A stretch of 64,000 bases of DNA. Source: Cristatella mucedo. Its lineage: Eukaryota; Bryozoa; Phylactolaemata; Cristatellidae. The notes beneath the pieces were generated by a model that worked only from the letters and a program-made list of their open reading frames with translations, did no database searches and was not told the DNA's origin. The translations under genes and the position numbers were made by a program. Of this stretch, positions 32,540 to 43,259 are shown piece after piece. How positions within the stretch are numbered: the stretch's first letter is position 1; each line of letters begins with the position of its first letter. The DNA lies in NCBI GenBank assembly GCA_009760855.2, contig WPIO01000001.1, positions 16,896,001 to 16,960,000 of the forward strand, in the 5' to 3' direction.

Positions 32540-33330
32540 TCAGCCTGTAGTGAGTCTTTTGGGCGTTGACTTTGAGGGAAATTCTGTATTTTATTTTGGC
32601 ATAGTTCTTTATAAGAGCCTGAACCAACTGCTCAAAGTTTTCAGCCTCGTGATTTCCAAGAAATAAGTGAACCGCTGCATCAAAACTGTTGTAAGCAGAT
32701 TTATTCATCCTATTCAGCCTCTTGAAGAATTCATCAAACTCAGTGATCTTCTTTGTCTGTAGTCCAACGTAAATAGCAGCATTGACATTTGCCTACGACA
32801 GCTGTTGAAGGTATGTTGGATGCATCTGAAAGCTGTTGACTCACTGTTTATAGCAGTGACACATTGTTTGATGTGGCCCAACTTAATATGCAGCTGTGGT
32901 ATCAATACCTTCCGAAGGTCTACCAACGGCTCCAATTTGACGTTGTTTTTCTCTACGGAGAACTCGGTTCACTATGGCTAGTCTCTTTTGCGATAGTGCT
33001 CCTTAGTGTCTCAATTATCCCACAGCCAAAGAAAACAAGGACACTTAATGAAACACCACAGGAGGCACATCAGGAACAGCATCATTCTGAAGCCTCAAAT
33101 GGCTTCGCAGCCCAAGTCACCATACTACAAGGCTCTCAGCAAAATCATTACACTGGCGCAGTCCTCTATGAGTTGCATAAAATGAGCCATACGGAGAGAC
33201 GGGCACTTGTTCTCGTTAGGAAGCAGCATGGCTTTGAGGCCTCTGGATGAAATACCTAAGAATAGTAGACACCATTCATGTGGATTACATGCGATTCCCG
33301 TTGCCTCGAATAGACCGGCCACATCGTGGA
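32540..33330 (-). pseudogene. Decayed copy of an uncharacterised multicopy invertebrate gene family
   Basis: Read 33,330 to 32,540, frames with stops and frameshifts contain, in order, GLFEATGIACNPHEWCLLFL, KAMLLPNENKCPSLRMAHFM, CFLWLWDN.DTKEHYRK, LVDLRKVLIPQLHIKLGHIK and YNSFDAAVHLFLGNHEAENF. From memory, this block order (CNP.EW..F, K..LL.N....PS...AH, CFLCLWD, PL.D..K.LLP.LHIKLG, FLGN..A.NY..LV) recurs in many uncharacterised predicted proteins of invertebrates such as Hydra, ants and aphids. I have not searched for it. The function is unknown and its copy-number behaviour suggests a transposon passenger. At least three in-frame stops show this copy is dead. Confidence 0.6.
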
Positions 33331-33754
33331 AGAAACACAGTCCATCTTGCCGAGTGAAGAAGTTGAAAAAAGTTGGTGACGCTATCTCCGGTATGTTACT
33401 TTCACACTTTGCCCAAGAAGTTCCACTTCTTCAGCCTAGATTTCAGAAGCTCAGCGTTGGACTTGGTTAGACCAAGGTCTCCGATCAGATAGTTTTTGTC
33501 TTTTCGATTCGGTAAATACAATTCGGTCCACGCTTTCTCTTCTCGGCCACTCATGTAGAATTGGAATATGGATCAAGAACATCTTTCTCTCTGTCTGCTT
33601 TGCTGCTATCTCCTAAAAATATTTCTCTCTCGACTGGGCGCAGGGAGCTCTGGGCAGCGCGTTGCTGGGTTATAGATGAAGGAAGGTGCGGATTCATTAA
33701 GGGAGGCAAGCTCTTGCCAGTTCCACGTTTGGAAGGGTCTACAAAGCCTCGCTG

Positions 33755-33900
33755 ACTTAGCCCAGATATTTAAGGTGTTCGCCTCGACCAAGGTCATATT
33801 AATGTATTTGATGACCTAGATCGTGAGTCGAGCCCCGTGGCGATGTGAAGCGCCTGAATAGAGATTAAGTTCTCTTAGGGTGTTATGCAGATGAATACTA
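33755..33900 (+). mobile_element. SINE-1, diverged
   Basis: A-box-like region near 33,760, B box gtgagtcgagccccg, tail gtgaagcgcctgaatagaga and ttctcttagggtgttatgc. Confidence 0.65.
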
Positions 33901-33984
33901 TATTTTTACCATATAGAAGCAACATAAGCTTTGAGTGGTCAATCGGTTGCAGCCAAACTCTCGCGATTGAAAACTTAGCCCAGG

Positions 33985-34115
33985 AGTATGGAGCTCGCTC
34001 TTCAGGATTCAGGTTGTAGGTTCGAGCACTGGGCGATCTCCTATTATTACCCATTGCAAGTGGTGGCGAGAGCCGTAAAGGCTCTTCTACCGTTATACAA
34101 ACTCAGCTAATGTTT
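33985..34115 (+). mobile_element. SINE-2, plus strand
   Basis: ttgtaggttcgagcactgg (B box), cccattgcaagtggtggcga, gagccgtaaaggctcttcta, aactcagctaatg. Confidence 0.66.
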
Positions 34116-34814
34116 ATGGCTCTCTTTTCCCCGTAATTTTTCTATAAACACATCAGTTTTACATTAATTAAAAAATTAACTTTTTTGCATAAACTAATAC
34201 TGTGCAAGGTTTAGTTGATATCGTTGCTTCTAGCAAGAAGCAATGATTCACGTTACTTTGAAGAGCTCTATTTAAGCGTTCTTGATTGAAATGAGGTGCC
34301 TAGGACTTATCTGGATCCCAGACAGGCATGCCAAAGTACGCTTTTTTGCACCTCGCATACCTTACCAGACATTTTCTCAGAATACGGTTTTTGTTTTATA
34401 AATTGCTATAAATTGTTAACCCACATAGCAAAATGCATCGTTTAATGGCCAGAAAAATCTCAAAGGTATGTCTATGAAAACTGGCTATTTGCTTTTTTTA
34501 TTGATCTGCAATAATAGTAAATAAAGTTTTATGTTTAGGCAACTGTATGCTACAGTTCTATAGCTACTACCGCACAGTATTACGTCCGCCCCACCCTCAC
34601 TAATTGGGATAGCTGCACACAGAAAGCTATAAGGGCGAACCCGATGTTGGCCCTTTGCCTAACAGCGAAACCGGATAAGTTCAAGAATTCACTGTCCTTA
34701 CGAAAGAAGCTAAGTTTTGTAGAAAAATAGCCATTTTACACCCACTTTGGGATGAAGAGATTAGGAAAACACACTTTTTACCCTAGAGCCAAAGATTTAA
34801 ATCTTACCCACTGT
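34116..34814. other. AT-rich, no gene recognised
   Basis: Low GC, no open frames, no recognised repeat. Confidence 0.5.
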
Positions 34815-36110
34815 AACAGGTCGTTTGCATAGCACCGTGAGAGAACTTAATCTCTATGCAGGCTGTTTGCAGCTTGCAGCAAGAGAATCAATAACCAAGG
34901 GACACATGTGAATAAACACGATATCATGCTTAGACGAGCAGTAAAGCAAGCATCATCCTTAGGCTAAGCATGCTAAAACAGAGCAAGAAACACTCAGAGC
35001 CGCCAACTGTTAGTAGTTAGGTCATCTAGTGAGTAAAGTCGACTGAATCATGTACAGGTAAGAAGGTAAAGCACCGAGGAGCAAAAAAGAAACCGAGGTA
35101 AAAGGAAAGCTGATGAGAATGGATGCACTTTTAGCTGAGACCAGAAAGATGGCAGATCATTGCAAGTTGTGACCGTAGCTGGTAGCTAATTCAAGACTTT
35201 GCATGCATACTAGCTGAAGGTTCGATCGTCAAGAAATTTCACTTTAGCTTGAGGTACGGCAAGATGACTAGAAGCTGAGGAGCGGGTGGTACGAGACCAC
35301 GTGACTGGAGGAGTAAGGAGATTGGGTCGGTAGGCTGGTGCTAGCGAGTGAAGTGACCTGCAAGTTAGACAAAAGATATTGCTATTGATTCGCTTCTTGA
35401 TAGGGAGCCAGTGTAGCTCAGACAGAAGCGCTGTGATGTGGCAGCTACGGCATTAGCGACAGTCCATACGAGCTGCTTAGTTGTACACCAGTTGTGGAAT
35501 ATTAAGGGACCGGGCCGGGAATCTTGAATAAAGAGAGTTGTCATCTAGATGCGATGTCACTAACTTGCGAACTATTTTCGCTATTAGGCCCTTATCTCAG
35601 CAGGCTCTGATTTCGCTGAACCTCCTTGGCTAATAGTAGGCCGACTTGACAGTGAAGGCAATGTGCTCATCCAACGTCAAGTCATTTGGGAGCAGCACGC
35701 CCCGAGTGTGGGCAGAAATGATGGAAGCGATGATTGATGAACTAATCTTGAGGGCGAGGTTGACCAAGTTTCGGATGACACTAGGCTTGCACATTATAAT
35801 AGGTTGGTCTTGTCATCTCTTTAAAAAATTGATGGCCCTTCAAGTGCTAATGTTGGTAATGCAAGCTGCCAGGCTGTCAAAATTCTCTGAAATCTCTCAC
35901 TAAGGCAGAAAAGGAAGCATCCAGGTGCAGTGCCAGTGGCGCCCAGGCGAGAGGATAAACGCTCAATAAGGACTTTGCGATCGAGAGTATTAAATGCTAC
36001 CATGCGATCCAGCAGAACTGGCAGAGAGATTTTACCTAAGGTAACATTCATGAAAAGTTTGGTACATACTAACAACAGCAGCATCGACTCTGCGGAATGA
36101 TACACTCTAA
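34815..36110 (-). mobile_element. LINE-A relative with internal deletion
   Basis: The minus strand has LDRKVLIERLSSRLGATGTA and LSERFQRIL (36,030-35,910). It then jumps to DDKTNLLIMCKPSVIRNLVN (about 35,825) and LLPNDLTLDEHIAFTVKSAY, and ends with the AGAGAACTTAATCTCT-type tail at 34,838-34,860. The PQG to xADD part of the RT is missing, a deletion of several hundred bp. Confidence 0.72.
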
Positions 36111-37340
36111 AACCTGAGTGAGACTTACTTGCTAGGTTTGAAGTTTTGATTTACGAGTTTAGCTGGTCGCCACCACTCGTTCAAGTGGCTTCAATTTCCA
36201 CCGAATTAGGGAGACGGAAAGGACGTTGCTTAAGTTCTCCTGTTTAGCGTTACCTTTCTAACGAGTTGCCCAAAAACAGCCTTTTTGAAAGGTGCAGGAC
36301 AAGACTTGAGGCAGAGGACACATTTTGTATGACGCATCACAGAAGGAGAACGCTGGGTATAGAGCCTAAAGGGCCAGGCCAACTTCGAGATTAGATCACT
36401 CGTGGCAGGCTTGAATGTAGACATTGAGGTGCTTCGCTTCGAAGAATAAATTTGAGGGAGAGAAGTCCAGTGGGCATATTACATAGGGGGATGGACTTTC
36501 TGATCCCATCTATCTAGCCGACAGAGATGCCACGGAAGTGATTTGCTAGATCGCCGCCGGAAGAATCAGTAGGTGAAGTCGACCTAGGAGGGGCTAAAAG
36601 CTGTTGCAAGTCGACACGCCATTTTTGCATTGTACATTTGTGATTCGACCACATGTTTTTTTTTACAGCTCTGATACGGTCATGCGGCCTACGTCACTGC
36701 TTTCTGATGACGGAACGAACAGCTCGTCAATCTCGCGATTTCTGTATTTCATAGGCGACTCCTTTTCACATTTTTTATTTGGGGAAGCTCCTTATTCTGC
36801 TCATCAAAATGTTTACGCGGTTTCTTCGGCGATAGTTTCACGGATTTTGAAAATTGGTGAATGCGAGGCAGCCGTCTTCGTGCATATACGCATGTTAACC
36901 AAAATTGTGCGGCCACGATCATTCTACGGGTGCTGAGTCGTCGGGTCGTACTAGCGAACAGATTGGACTTCTTGCGCTGATGCACAGCAACTTAGTTGTT
37001 TACTACTTTTCGAAAGTCTGCCTTTGGGTTCATCCTCTTACGAGTTCTGCTGGACATTTTTCTTACCATATCCTACACACTGTTTACTTGAACTGTAGGC
37101 AAACAGGAGCAAGATTGCCGAGATGACGTCAGTAATTAACCAGATAAGTGCAACTTGCAATCGCTAGTGCAACGTTGCAGGAATGTTATCTATTCCTTGC
37201 ATGGTGTGTACTAATACATGTATGTCTGCTGCTCCTTTTGCTGTGTGTACGAATCTCATTCTAGTTGGAAATCGGTTCAGGTATATATTAATATAGAGCT
37301 GATGCTAAATGCTCTCTCTCTCTCACACTCCTGTCTGCAG

Positions 37341-37493
37341 CCAAATGAGGTGCCGATGGCCTTGAACGGCCTAGGCTTCTGGCAATGCACTGAGGCCCAG
37401 CTTGTTGCTGCTACGGCTGATGGTGGTGAAAGCGGAGACGTGTCTGCTACAACAACAGCTGCGAAGATGGTATCTGAAAATCGTCGGCAGTAA
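37341..37493 (+). CDS. Possible terminal coding exon, unknown product
   Basis: A textbook acceptor (a ctctctctctct tract, then cactcctgtctgcag) precedes 50 codons and a TAA. The peptide begins PNEVPMALNGLGFWQCTEAQ and continues LVAATADGGESGDVSATTT, with a mildly acidic tail ending SENRRQ. No repeat overlaps it. Upstream plus-strand exons were not found and no nearby AATAAA is visible. Alternatively the ct-rich tract is a microsatellite that happens to mimic a splice site. Confidence 0.3.
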   Translation, partial: PNEVPMALNGLGFWQCTEAQLVAATADGGESGDVSATTTAAKMVSENRRQ

Positions 37494-37569
37494 TTTATGT
37501 CAGAGCCTTTCGAGGGGTGAAGCCGAACGTTGACAACTACTGTAGTTGATTGCGTTAGGTTTACTTTAT

Positions 37570-38250
37570 TGTCCTACCGTGGTCAGCCTTAATTTTCGGA
37601 AGAGGGCAGTGAGGCGCGAACCTGCTGTCGTAGTAAGATACACACCCACATAGTCTCTGTGGCTTTGTGGAGTTATATGCGGAGGTACATTACAGTACAT
37701 AGGGCGCTTTTCGTCGCCGCGTTCTGGCCGTTTCCCGTCGTAGCAGTACGCTCGTGTCTCGGTGCTGCATATACCAGTCACTAGCCACAATACAATGCTC
37801 ATGCGTCGCAATTGTCAGGCGTCTTCAAGAACAGGCACCGTAACGAGAGCTGTGTTTGTGGCCCAAGGATTTTAATTAGGAGCCACTGCAGTCTGTCGGT
37901 ATCGGCATCCGAACGCGAAAGCAGCTTAGGAGCAGGTCTCAGGGCTGGAGTGAATGCTGTTAGGAAAACATGGATTTTGTATAGATTCTTCTTAAAAGCT
38001 TCAAATCGGCGGAGTGGCATGACATCTGTCCATAGTGAGTTCCAAGCTTTGGGAGCATACTATCTGAAGACACTGTCGTTGGCGACGGAAGTCAGTAGGC
38101 TGCTTGATAACGAGCTAGTGAAGGTTTGTAAAAAGTGATGGACTGAGACAGTTGGGACGTTCACGTTACACGAAAGCGAAAGCGTAGCTACCGAATTGAG
38201 CACCAACATCGAGCAGACGTTGCTCAGACAAGAAAGCCTGTTATTGAATT
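37570..38250 (-). mobile_element. LINE fragment, C-terminal part, diverged
   Basis: Minus-strand PLRRFEAFKKNLYKIHVFLT follows a SxYAPKxWNSLW-like stretch at 38,060-38,030, matching the LINE-A C-terminus (YAPKAWNSLPTCVR..LTTFKKNLKT). Heavily decayed. A SINE-1 copy lies at its upstream side (38,265-38,425). Confidence 0.55.
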
Positions 38251-38264
38251 ACTGAAGTCTGAAA

Positions 38265-38425
38265 TAAATAACTCAGTTAATAGCACCCTAATATAACTTA
38301 ATCCCTATTCAGGCTCTTCAAGCATGCCGCAGGGCTCGGGTCCACGAACTCAGCCATCAAGTGCAATAACCTTTACCTCGGTCGTCAAAGGCGAGCCCCT
38401 TAACGACAGAGCCAAAACAAGTCTA
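38265..38425 (-). mobile_element. SINE-1, diverged
   Basis: Tail tagcaccctaatataactta, atccctattcaggctcttc, B box gcagggctcgggtcc, head to ccttaacgacagagcc. Confidence 0.6.
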
Positions 38426-38697
38426 GATGGTATGTCATAAGTGGATCAATCAGCTTGACCGTGGCATCCTGTCTATGTAGGTTCGAAGTTTTGTAACGGT
38501 AAGTAGACCAGAGAAGGCAGACTTGCTCTCTGTGTGATCCTGATCTGGGCTCATATAGCGAATAGTCATTGTGGAGCAGTACGTTGAGGTATCCTGCAGA
38601 TGCTAGATGAGATATGCCGGCGCAGCCGATTTCGAGAGCCAGTCTTTCCAATTTATGAGTAAAACAAGGTTTGTCCATTATTAAGCAGCTGATGTGA
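38425..38697 (-). mobile_element. LINE fragment in inverted orientation to its neighbour
   Basis: Minus-strand DKPCFTHKLERLALEIGCAG and NLHRQDATVKLIDPLMTYHL correspond to LINE-A GKPNVIQKLERLTLKIGSAS and CLDRDTTSKLVHAFVTS. It abuts the plus-strand copy beginning at about 38,730, so the two form a head-to-head inverted pair. Confidence 0.6.
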
Positions 38698-38729
38698 TTG
38701 TTATGTAGTACGTTGAATTTTTTCAATTG

Positions 38730-39768
38730 CCGTGCTGCATGTATTGATGACATCCGCACATGGATGGCAGCAAACTTTCTTACATTAAATGATGATAAAA
38801 CCAACTTACTAGTTACGGGAAAACCAAATGTGATTCAGAAATTGGAAAGGATAACGCTCAAAATTGGCTCTGCCAGCACATCTCCTGTTGAATCTGCAAG
38901 AAATCAAGGTGTTATGTTCCCAAGTGACCTCCCGTTAGACGACCACATAAGCTCCACAATCAAGTCCACTTACTTTCAGCAGGATAACATTGCTAAAATT
39001 TGGGCTTGTTTAGATAAGAATAACACATCTAAGTTGGTCCATGCATTTGTGACATCCTGTCTTGACTTCTGTAACTCACTGCTTGCTGGCCTACCTGCAT
39101 GTTCAATCAGGCGCTTACAGCTGATGCAAAACTCGGCAGCTAGGCTTGTCTGTCGTGAGCGTCGCAGTTGCCACAACACACACCACTTCTCGCTGACCTG
39201 CACAGGCTCCCAGTCAAGCAATGGATCGACTTCAAGGTTTCGTCGCTGACTTTTAGGTCCCTCCATTCTTTGGCTCCAGCCTACTTATCAGATCTACTCC
39301 CCCCACCAGGCCAAGCGTCGTACCACCCGCTTGTCAGAATCCAACACTCTAGCAATACCTCATACAAACCTCAAATCCTTTGGAGACTGTGCATTTAGTT
39401 CGTATGCTCCCAAAGCCTGGAAATCCCTCCCGACTTGCGTCAGAACATCCCCTGACTTGACCACATCTAAAAAGAACTTAAAAAACACAACCTATTTAGG
39501 ACAGCATTTAGTGGGTCCCTGTGATTCGTCCTTGATGGGCTTATGGGTGCTGACACTGTGCATGCTGCCACTAACCACGTTTGCATACTGACCCTGTGCA
39601 TGTCACCCTAACCATGTTATTCATGTTGTTTATCAAGCATGATATTACTCGCCATTCAATTGCATTTCTCTTTGCAGCAAATGTACAGCGCCTAGAAAGA
39701 GATTGAGTTCCGTGAGAGCGCTTTATCAGGTGCATTATTTTTAATATTATCATTATTATTACAGGCCA
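38730..39768 (+). mobile_element. LINE-A fragment, plus strand
   Basis: It begins in RT at CIDDIRTWMAANFLTLNDDK and continues through KPNVIQKLERITLKIGSAS, LDFCNSLLAGLPACSIRRLQ, APAYLSDLLPPPGQ (after a frameshift) and APKAWKSLPTCVRTSPDLTT. It ends with the 3' UTR, the AGCGCC...GAGCGCT structured tail and a degenerate ATT run at 39,736-39,763. Confidence 0.88.
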
Positions 39769-39769
39769 G

Positions 39770-40440
39770 AGTTTGCCGACCTCTGCTTTACTGTATAGAG
39801 TACTACAGCTACATTTATTTTCACAATTTATACTCTTCCTCTTGTTGATATAATCGCCAAAATCAAGCAAGGCTGTATCATTTAAAAATAACTTAAAAAA
39901 CACACCTATTTAGGGCAGCATTTAGCGGGTCCCTATGATTCGTCCTTCATGTGCTTATGCGTACTGACACTGTGCCTGCTGCCACTAACCACATTTGCAT
40001 GCTGACCCTGTGCATGTCACCCCTAACCATGTTATTCATTTTGTTCGTTTATCAAGCATGATATTACTCACCATTCAATTGCATTTTTCTTTGCAGCAAA
40101 TATAAAGCGCCTAGAGAGAGATTGAGTTCTCTGAGGGCGCTTTATCAAGTGCATTATTATTATTATTATTATTATTATCTATGCAGATGACACATCAGCT
40201 GCTGTACCCGTGTTTTGATCCCTTTCAGCCTCCCAGAACGAAAAATTTTCTCAATTCGCATGCCGCATGTATTGCTAGCATTTGTACTTGGATGGAAGCA
40301 AATTTTCTCAAGTTGAATGATGTGAAAACCAACATACTAGGCTTGGGTAAATCAAGTGCGACTCAGATATGGGAAAGCTGAACGCTCAAAATGGGCTCGG
40401 CCAGCAAATCTACTGTAGTATCTGCACAAAATCTGTGCCG
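39770..40440 (+). mobile_element. Host LINE RT fragment split by a second LINE-A insertion
   Basis: At 39,822-39,870 the frame reads FTIYTLPLVDIIAKIKQGC. At 40,177 it resumes with YADDTSAAVPVF, then NSHAACIASICTWMEANFLK to about 40,440. In intact copies these blocks are adjacent. Between them sits a 5'-truncated LINE-A 3' end (39,871-40,176) with its own (ATT)n tail. Confidence 0.8.
39871..40176 (+). mobile_element. 5'-truncated LINE-A 3' end, nested insertion
   Basis: About 305 bp: starts at the codons for FKNNLK near the LINE-A stop, then 3' UTR, AGCGCCTAGAGAGAGATTG tail, and (ATT)7 ending at 40,176. TATC at both edges could be a short target-site duplication. Confidence 0.82.
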
Positions 40441-40616
40441 TTCTGTGCCATGCTTCAGTTAAACACCGACGTGTTTGGACAGTTTGAGTGGGTTTTCTTT
40501 CTGGTGCATTTAAACAAGTTGTGAATGTGTGTAACTGGTGGCTTCTATTTTCAAACGCTGCCCGTTAGATCTGAATACTTTACAAGACCTAGTTCTATTC
40601 TTCTTCTTACAGCTTT

Positions 40617-40795
40617 AAAAAAATGCTAGCTGATTTAACAGCCTCTTTTTGTATAGCGACGGAAGAGCCTTTACGGCTATCACCTCCGCTTGCAGTGGCG
40701 ATAAAGAATCGCCCACCACAGGATTCGAACCCACGTCCTTGGTGCCGAGGTCGTGAAAAGCAACCGCCTTACCTAGTGAGCCATCATACGAGAGG
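40617..40795 (-). mobile_element. SINE-2
   Basis: About 90 per cent alike to the 14,613 copy by eye over gctagctgatttaacagcct, cttgcagtggcgataaagaa and attcgaacccacg. Confidence 0.8.
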
Positions 40796-41671
40796 TATCC
40801 AATATATAAAGTGCTTCTAAGAGGCAATATCCGGCACTTCCATCGGCTCTTGTACGAGGGTTTAGATACTATAGGATCAAACTTCAGTTCATCCTGAGAG
40901 TGAGGATTGATCTCCGATTGAATTCTCAGCACCCGGTTTGACACTGCCTACAAGTATTTCTTGGTAGTTTTGTATTTTAAAAAAGCGCCTGCTTAGCATT
41001 GTCTAGAAAATGACGGAATACCGAAAGGCTGCGTCGACGCTCGATAGCTCTATATGCTGAGGCTGTACTAGTGACTTGGCAACGGGCAAGATATTTATCG
41101 TTGGGTTTTTGTAGTAGCTTAGTAAGTAGTCGTAGTAGTTTAGTTAGTAGTGCTTGTGTAGCGATCTAAGGTGGCGGCGAGGGAACTTGCAATGCTTTGA
41201 CCAGCCGGGATCCCAAGGAAACAGAAATCCTTTATACATATTTCATCTGCCGAAATAAAGTTTATTGCTGTTGCGAAGTTGATTCACTCTTTATAGCGAA
41301 GTGACTGTAGACTGAGATCCGCCCAAAGCTTCCTTTTAGCGGATCTTGTAGAAATGCCGACCTGAGGGGTCTACCCAGCGATCAGTCTCGTACCAGCTGA
41401 GGCCGTTCCTCCACCGCGTATACCGTTGCCGGCATTGCAACTTATTAATCTCTGCGACTGACTAACTTGACCCGACGACATGTCTATACTATTGGCTGAT
41501 CCTAATATGCGCACCGCTCTTAAATGGCAGTACTGGGTGGAGTATCTATAGGAAGGGAAAAAGAATATATATTGTGGAAACAATTCTAGTATGCGAAGAT
41601 CCACGAGATGCATTATACTGCAAAGGTGACTGCAACTTGGTGACATGTCGATATTACCAAACATTCGATCG
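40796..41671. other. No gene recognised
   Basis: Short tagtag-type repeats at 41,113-41,155; otherwise unassigned. Confidence 0.45.
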
Positions 41672-41765
41672 TGTTTCTTTTGCAGCAAATGTAAAGCACA
41701 TAGAAAGAGATTAAGTTCTCTGAGGGGCGCTTTATCAAATGTATTATTATTATTATCATTGTTAC
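41672..41765 (+). mobile_element. LINE-A tail fragment, plus strand
   Basis: ttttgcagcaaatgtaaagc, stem arms and ATTATTATTATTATC at 41,742-41,757. Confidence 0.72.
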
Positions 41766-41839
41766 TATGATAAGCCGAACGGAACAGATCTTTCTTTAGA
41801 TGAGAATTAAAGGAATCAAAGTAATTGTACTTGATGACA

Positions 41840-42930
41840 GGAGCTTAAAGCGAAATGCAGGCTTTCGTTGCATAACTTGCAAAGGTTGCAAACTGAAGGT
41901 TCAATCGTAAACACTAATGTGAAACCAACTAGAGTGAAATATTTCAGAAGAAAATTTCAGTCTAATGTGAGTAAGGGAAAGACGATAATCCGATGAGTGG
42001 GTAGAGCACACTGGAGGAGCGAGGTGGTTGGATAAGTAGGCAGGTGAACGAGGACGAAGCTTTTTTTTAGGCCAGAAAGAGAGCCCTGCATTCGGTACCA
42101 TTGCTGCCTGTTAGGGAGCTAGTGAAGCTAAAAGAAGAAGTGGATATATGGTGTGGCAGCAATGGCTTCGACGACAGAAAGATGAGCTGTCTATTGCTGC
42201 AGCTGTCGTAGAAGATCAAGGGCACAGACCGGGAGCCCTGAATAGGGGGAATTGCAGAAATCAAGTTGCGATGTCGCAAATGAGTGATCTAGTTTGGCTG
42301 CAGTTCTCTTGTCTTAGCAGGCCATACTTTGAGCAATGCTTCTAAGCTGAAAGTGGGGCCACATTGACAGAGGAGGCGTTATGCTAACAGTATTGATAGC
42401 AATCCATTTGTATGGCGCCCTCAGAAAAAGAGCGTAATCTCTTTCTATGCACTTCACATATGCTGCAAAGGAAGCCAATGATTGGTAAAATCAACATGTC
42501 ACCGAGCTTGACATGGTTAGAGGTGACACGCTCGTGTCAACATGTAAATATCTAACACAAAGTTGTTAATAAATAGCACGTACAGATTACTGGGAGAGGC
42601 CGAGAGAGTGATGCTAGATGAACTAGCCTGAGGTCTTCCAGCTTTAGCACAATCCAGCACTTGTCCAAACCTGTTAGGTTGGTTTTATCGCCTTTTCGCT
42701 TCACGATGCTCGTGGCCATACAAGTGCGAATGTCATCCATGCAGGCTGCAGTGGAGTTCAGTGAGTCGGATGCAGATAGCGAGAGGCCAACAAGTTTTCT
42801 TCAAGGATTAGAGAGCTGGGTGTGGTTGGCATATATACAAAAGCCAAGATTTTGTTTTGGCATTTTAAGCGATATAAAGCCACTGATTTATATTCACACT
42901 GTGACATCTGCTACTGAGCTATGTCCAAAC
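41840..42930 (-). mobile_element. Decayed LINE with a nested LINE-A tail
   Basis: Minus strand MDDIRTCMATSIVKRKGDKT (42,740-42,680) is the RT-downstream block. A LINE-A 3' tail fragment occupies about 42,390-42,570. The C-terminal block (SCSNRQLIFLSSKPLLPHHI) follows at 42,210-42,130. The order implies a tail insertion into an older LINE. Confidence 0.6.
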
Positions 42931-43259
42931 CAAGTTTAGAACCGTGTCTAGAATGCGTAGGCCTGTTGACGAAAAATCCAACAGGAAGTGGTGGTCATTT
43001 TATCAAATGTTGCGAAGAGATCTGGGAGAATCGGCAGACAAGCTGTTGATTATGATTAGCATGGTTTACAAGTTCACAATAAAGCCGAAGCAGACGAGGT
43101 TTCTGTTGAATAGTTATCCCTATGTTCCAATTGGTGCTTGCTGGAAAATTTCCTAGGCAACATTCCACCCACTTTTTCTAGGTCAAATTCCCTAGCTCTG
43201 CCTCGAACTAACATCAAATCCTTTGAAGACCGTGCTTTAAGTTAGTATCCTTCTAAAGC

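Noticed and set aside
36604-36936. 110-codon plus-strand frame with a VSSAIVSRILK-like segment reminiscent of Harbinger-type transposases
   Set aside because: Too short a resemblance, no catalytic residues, no terminal repeats seen.
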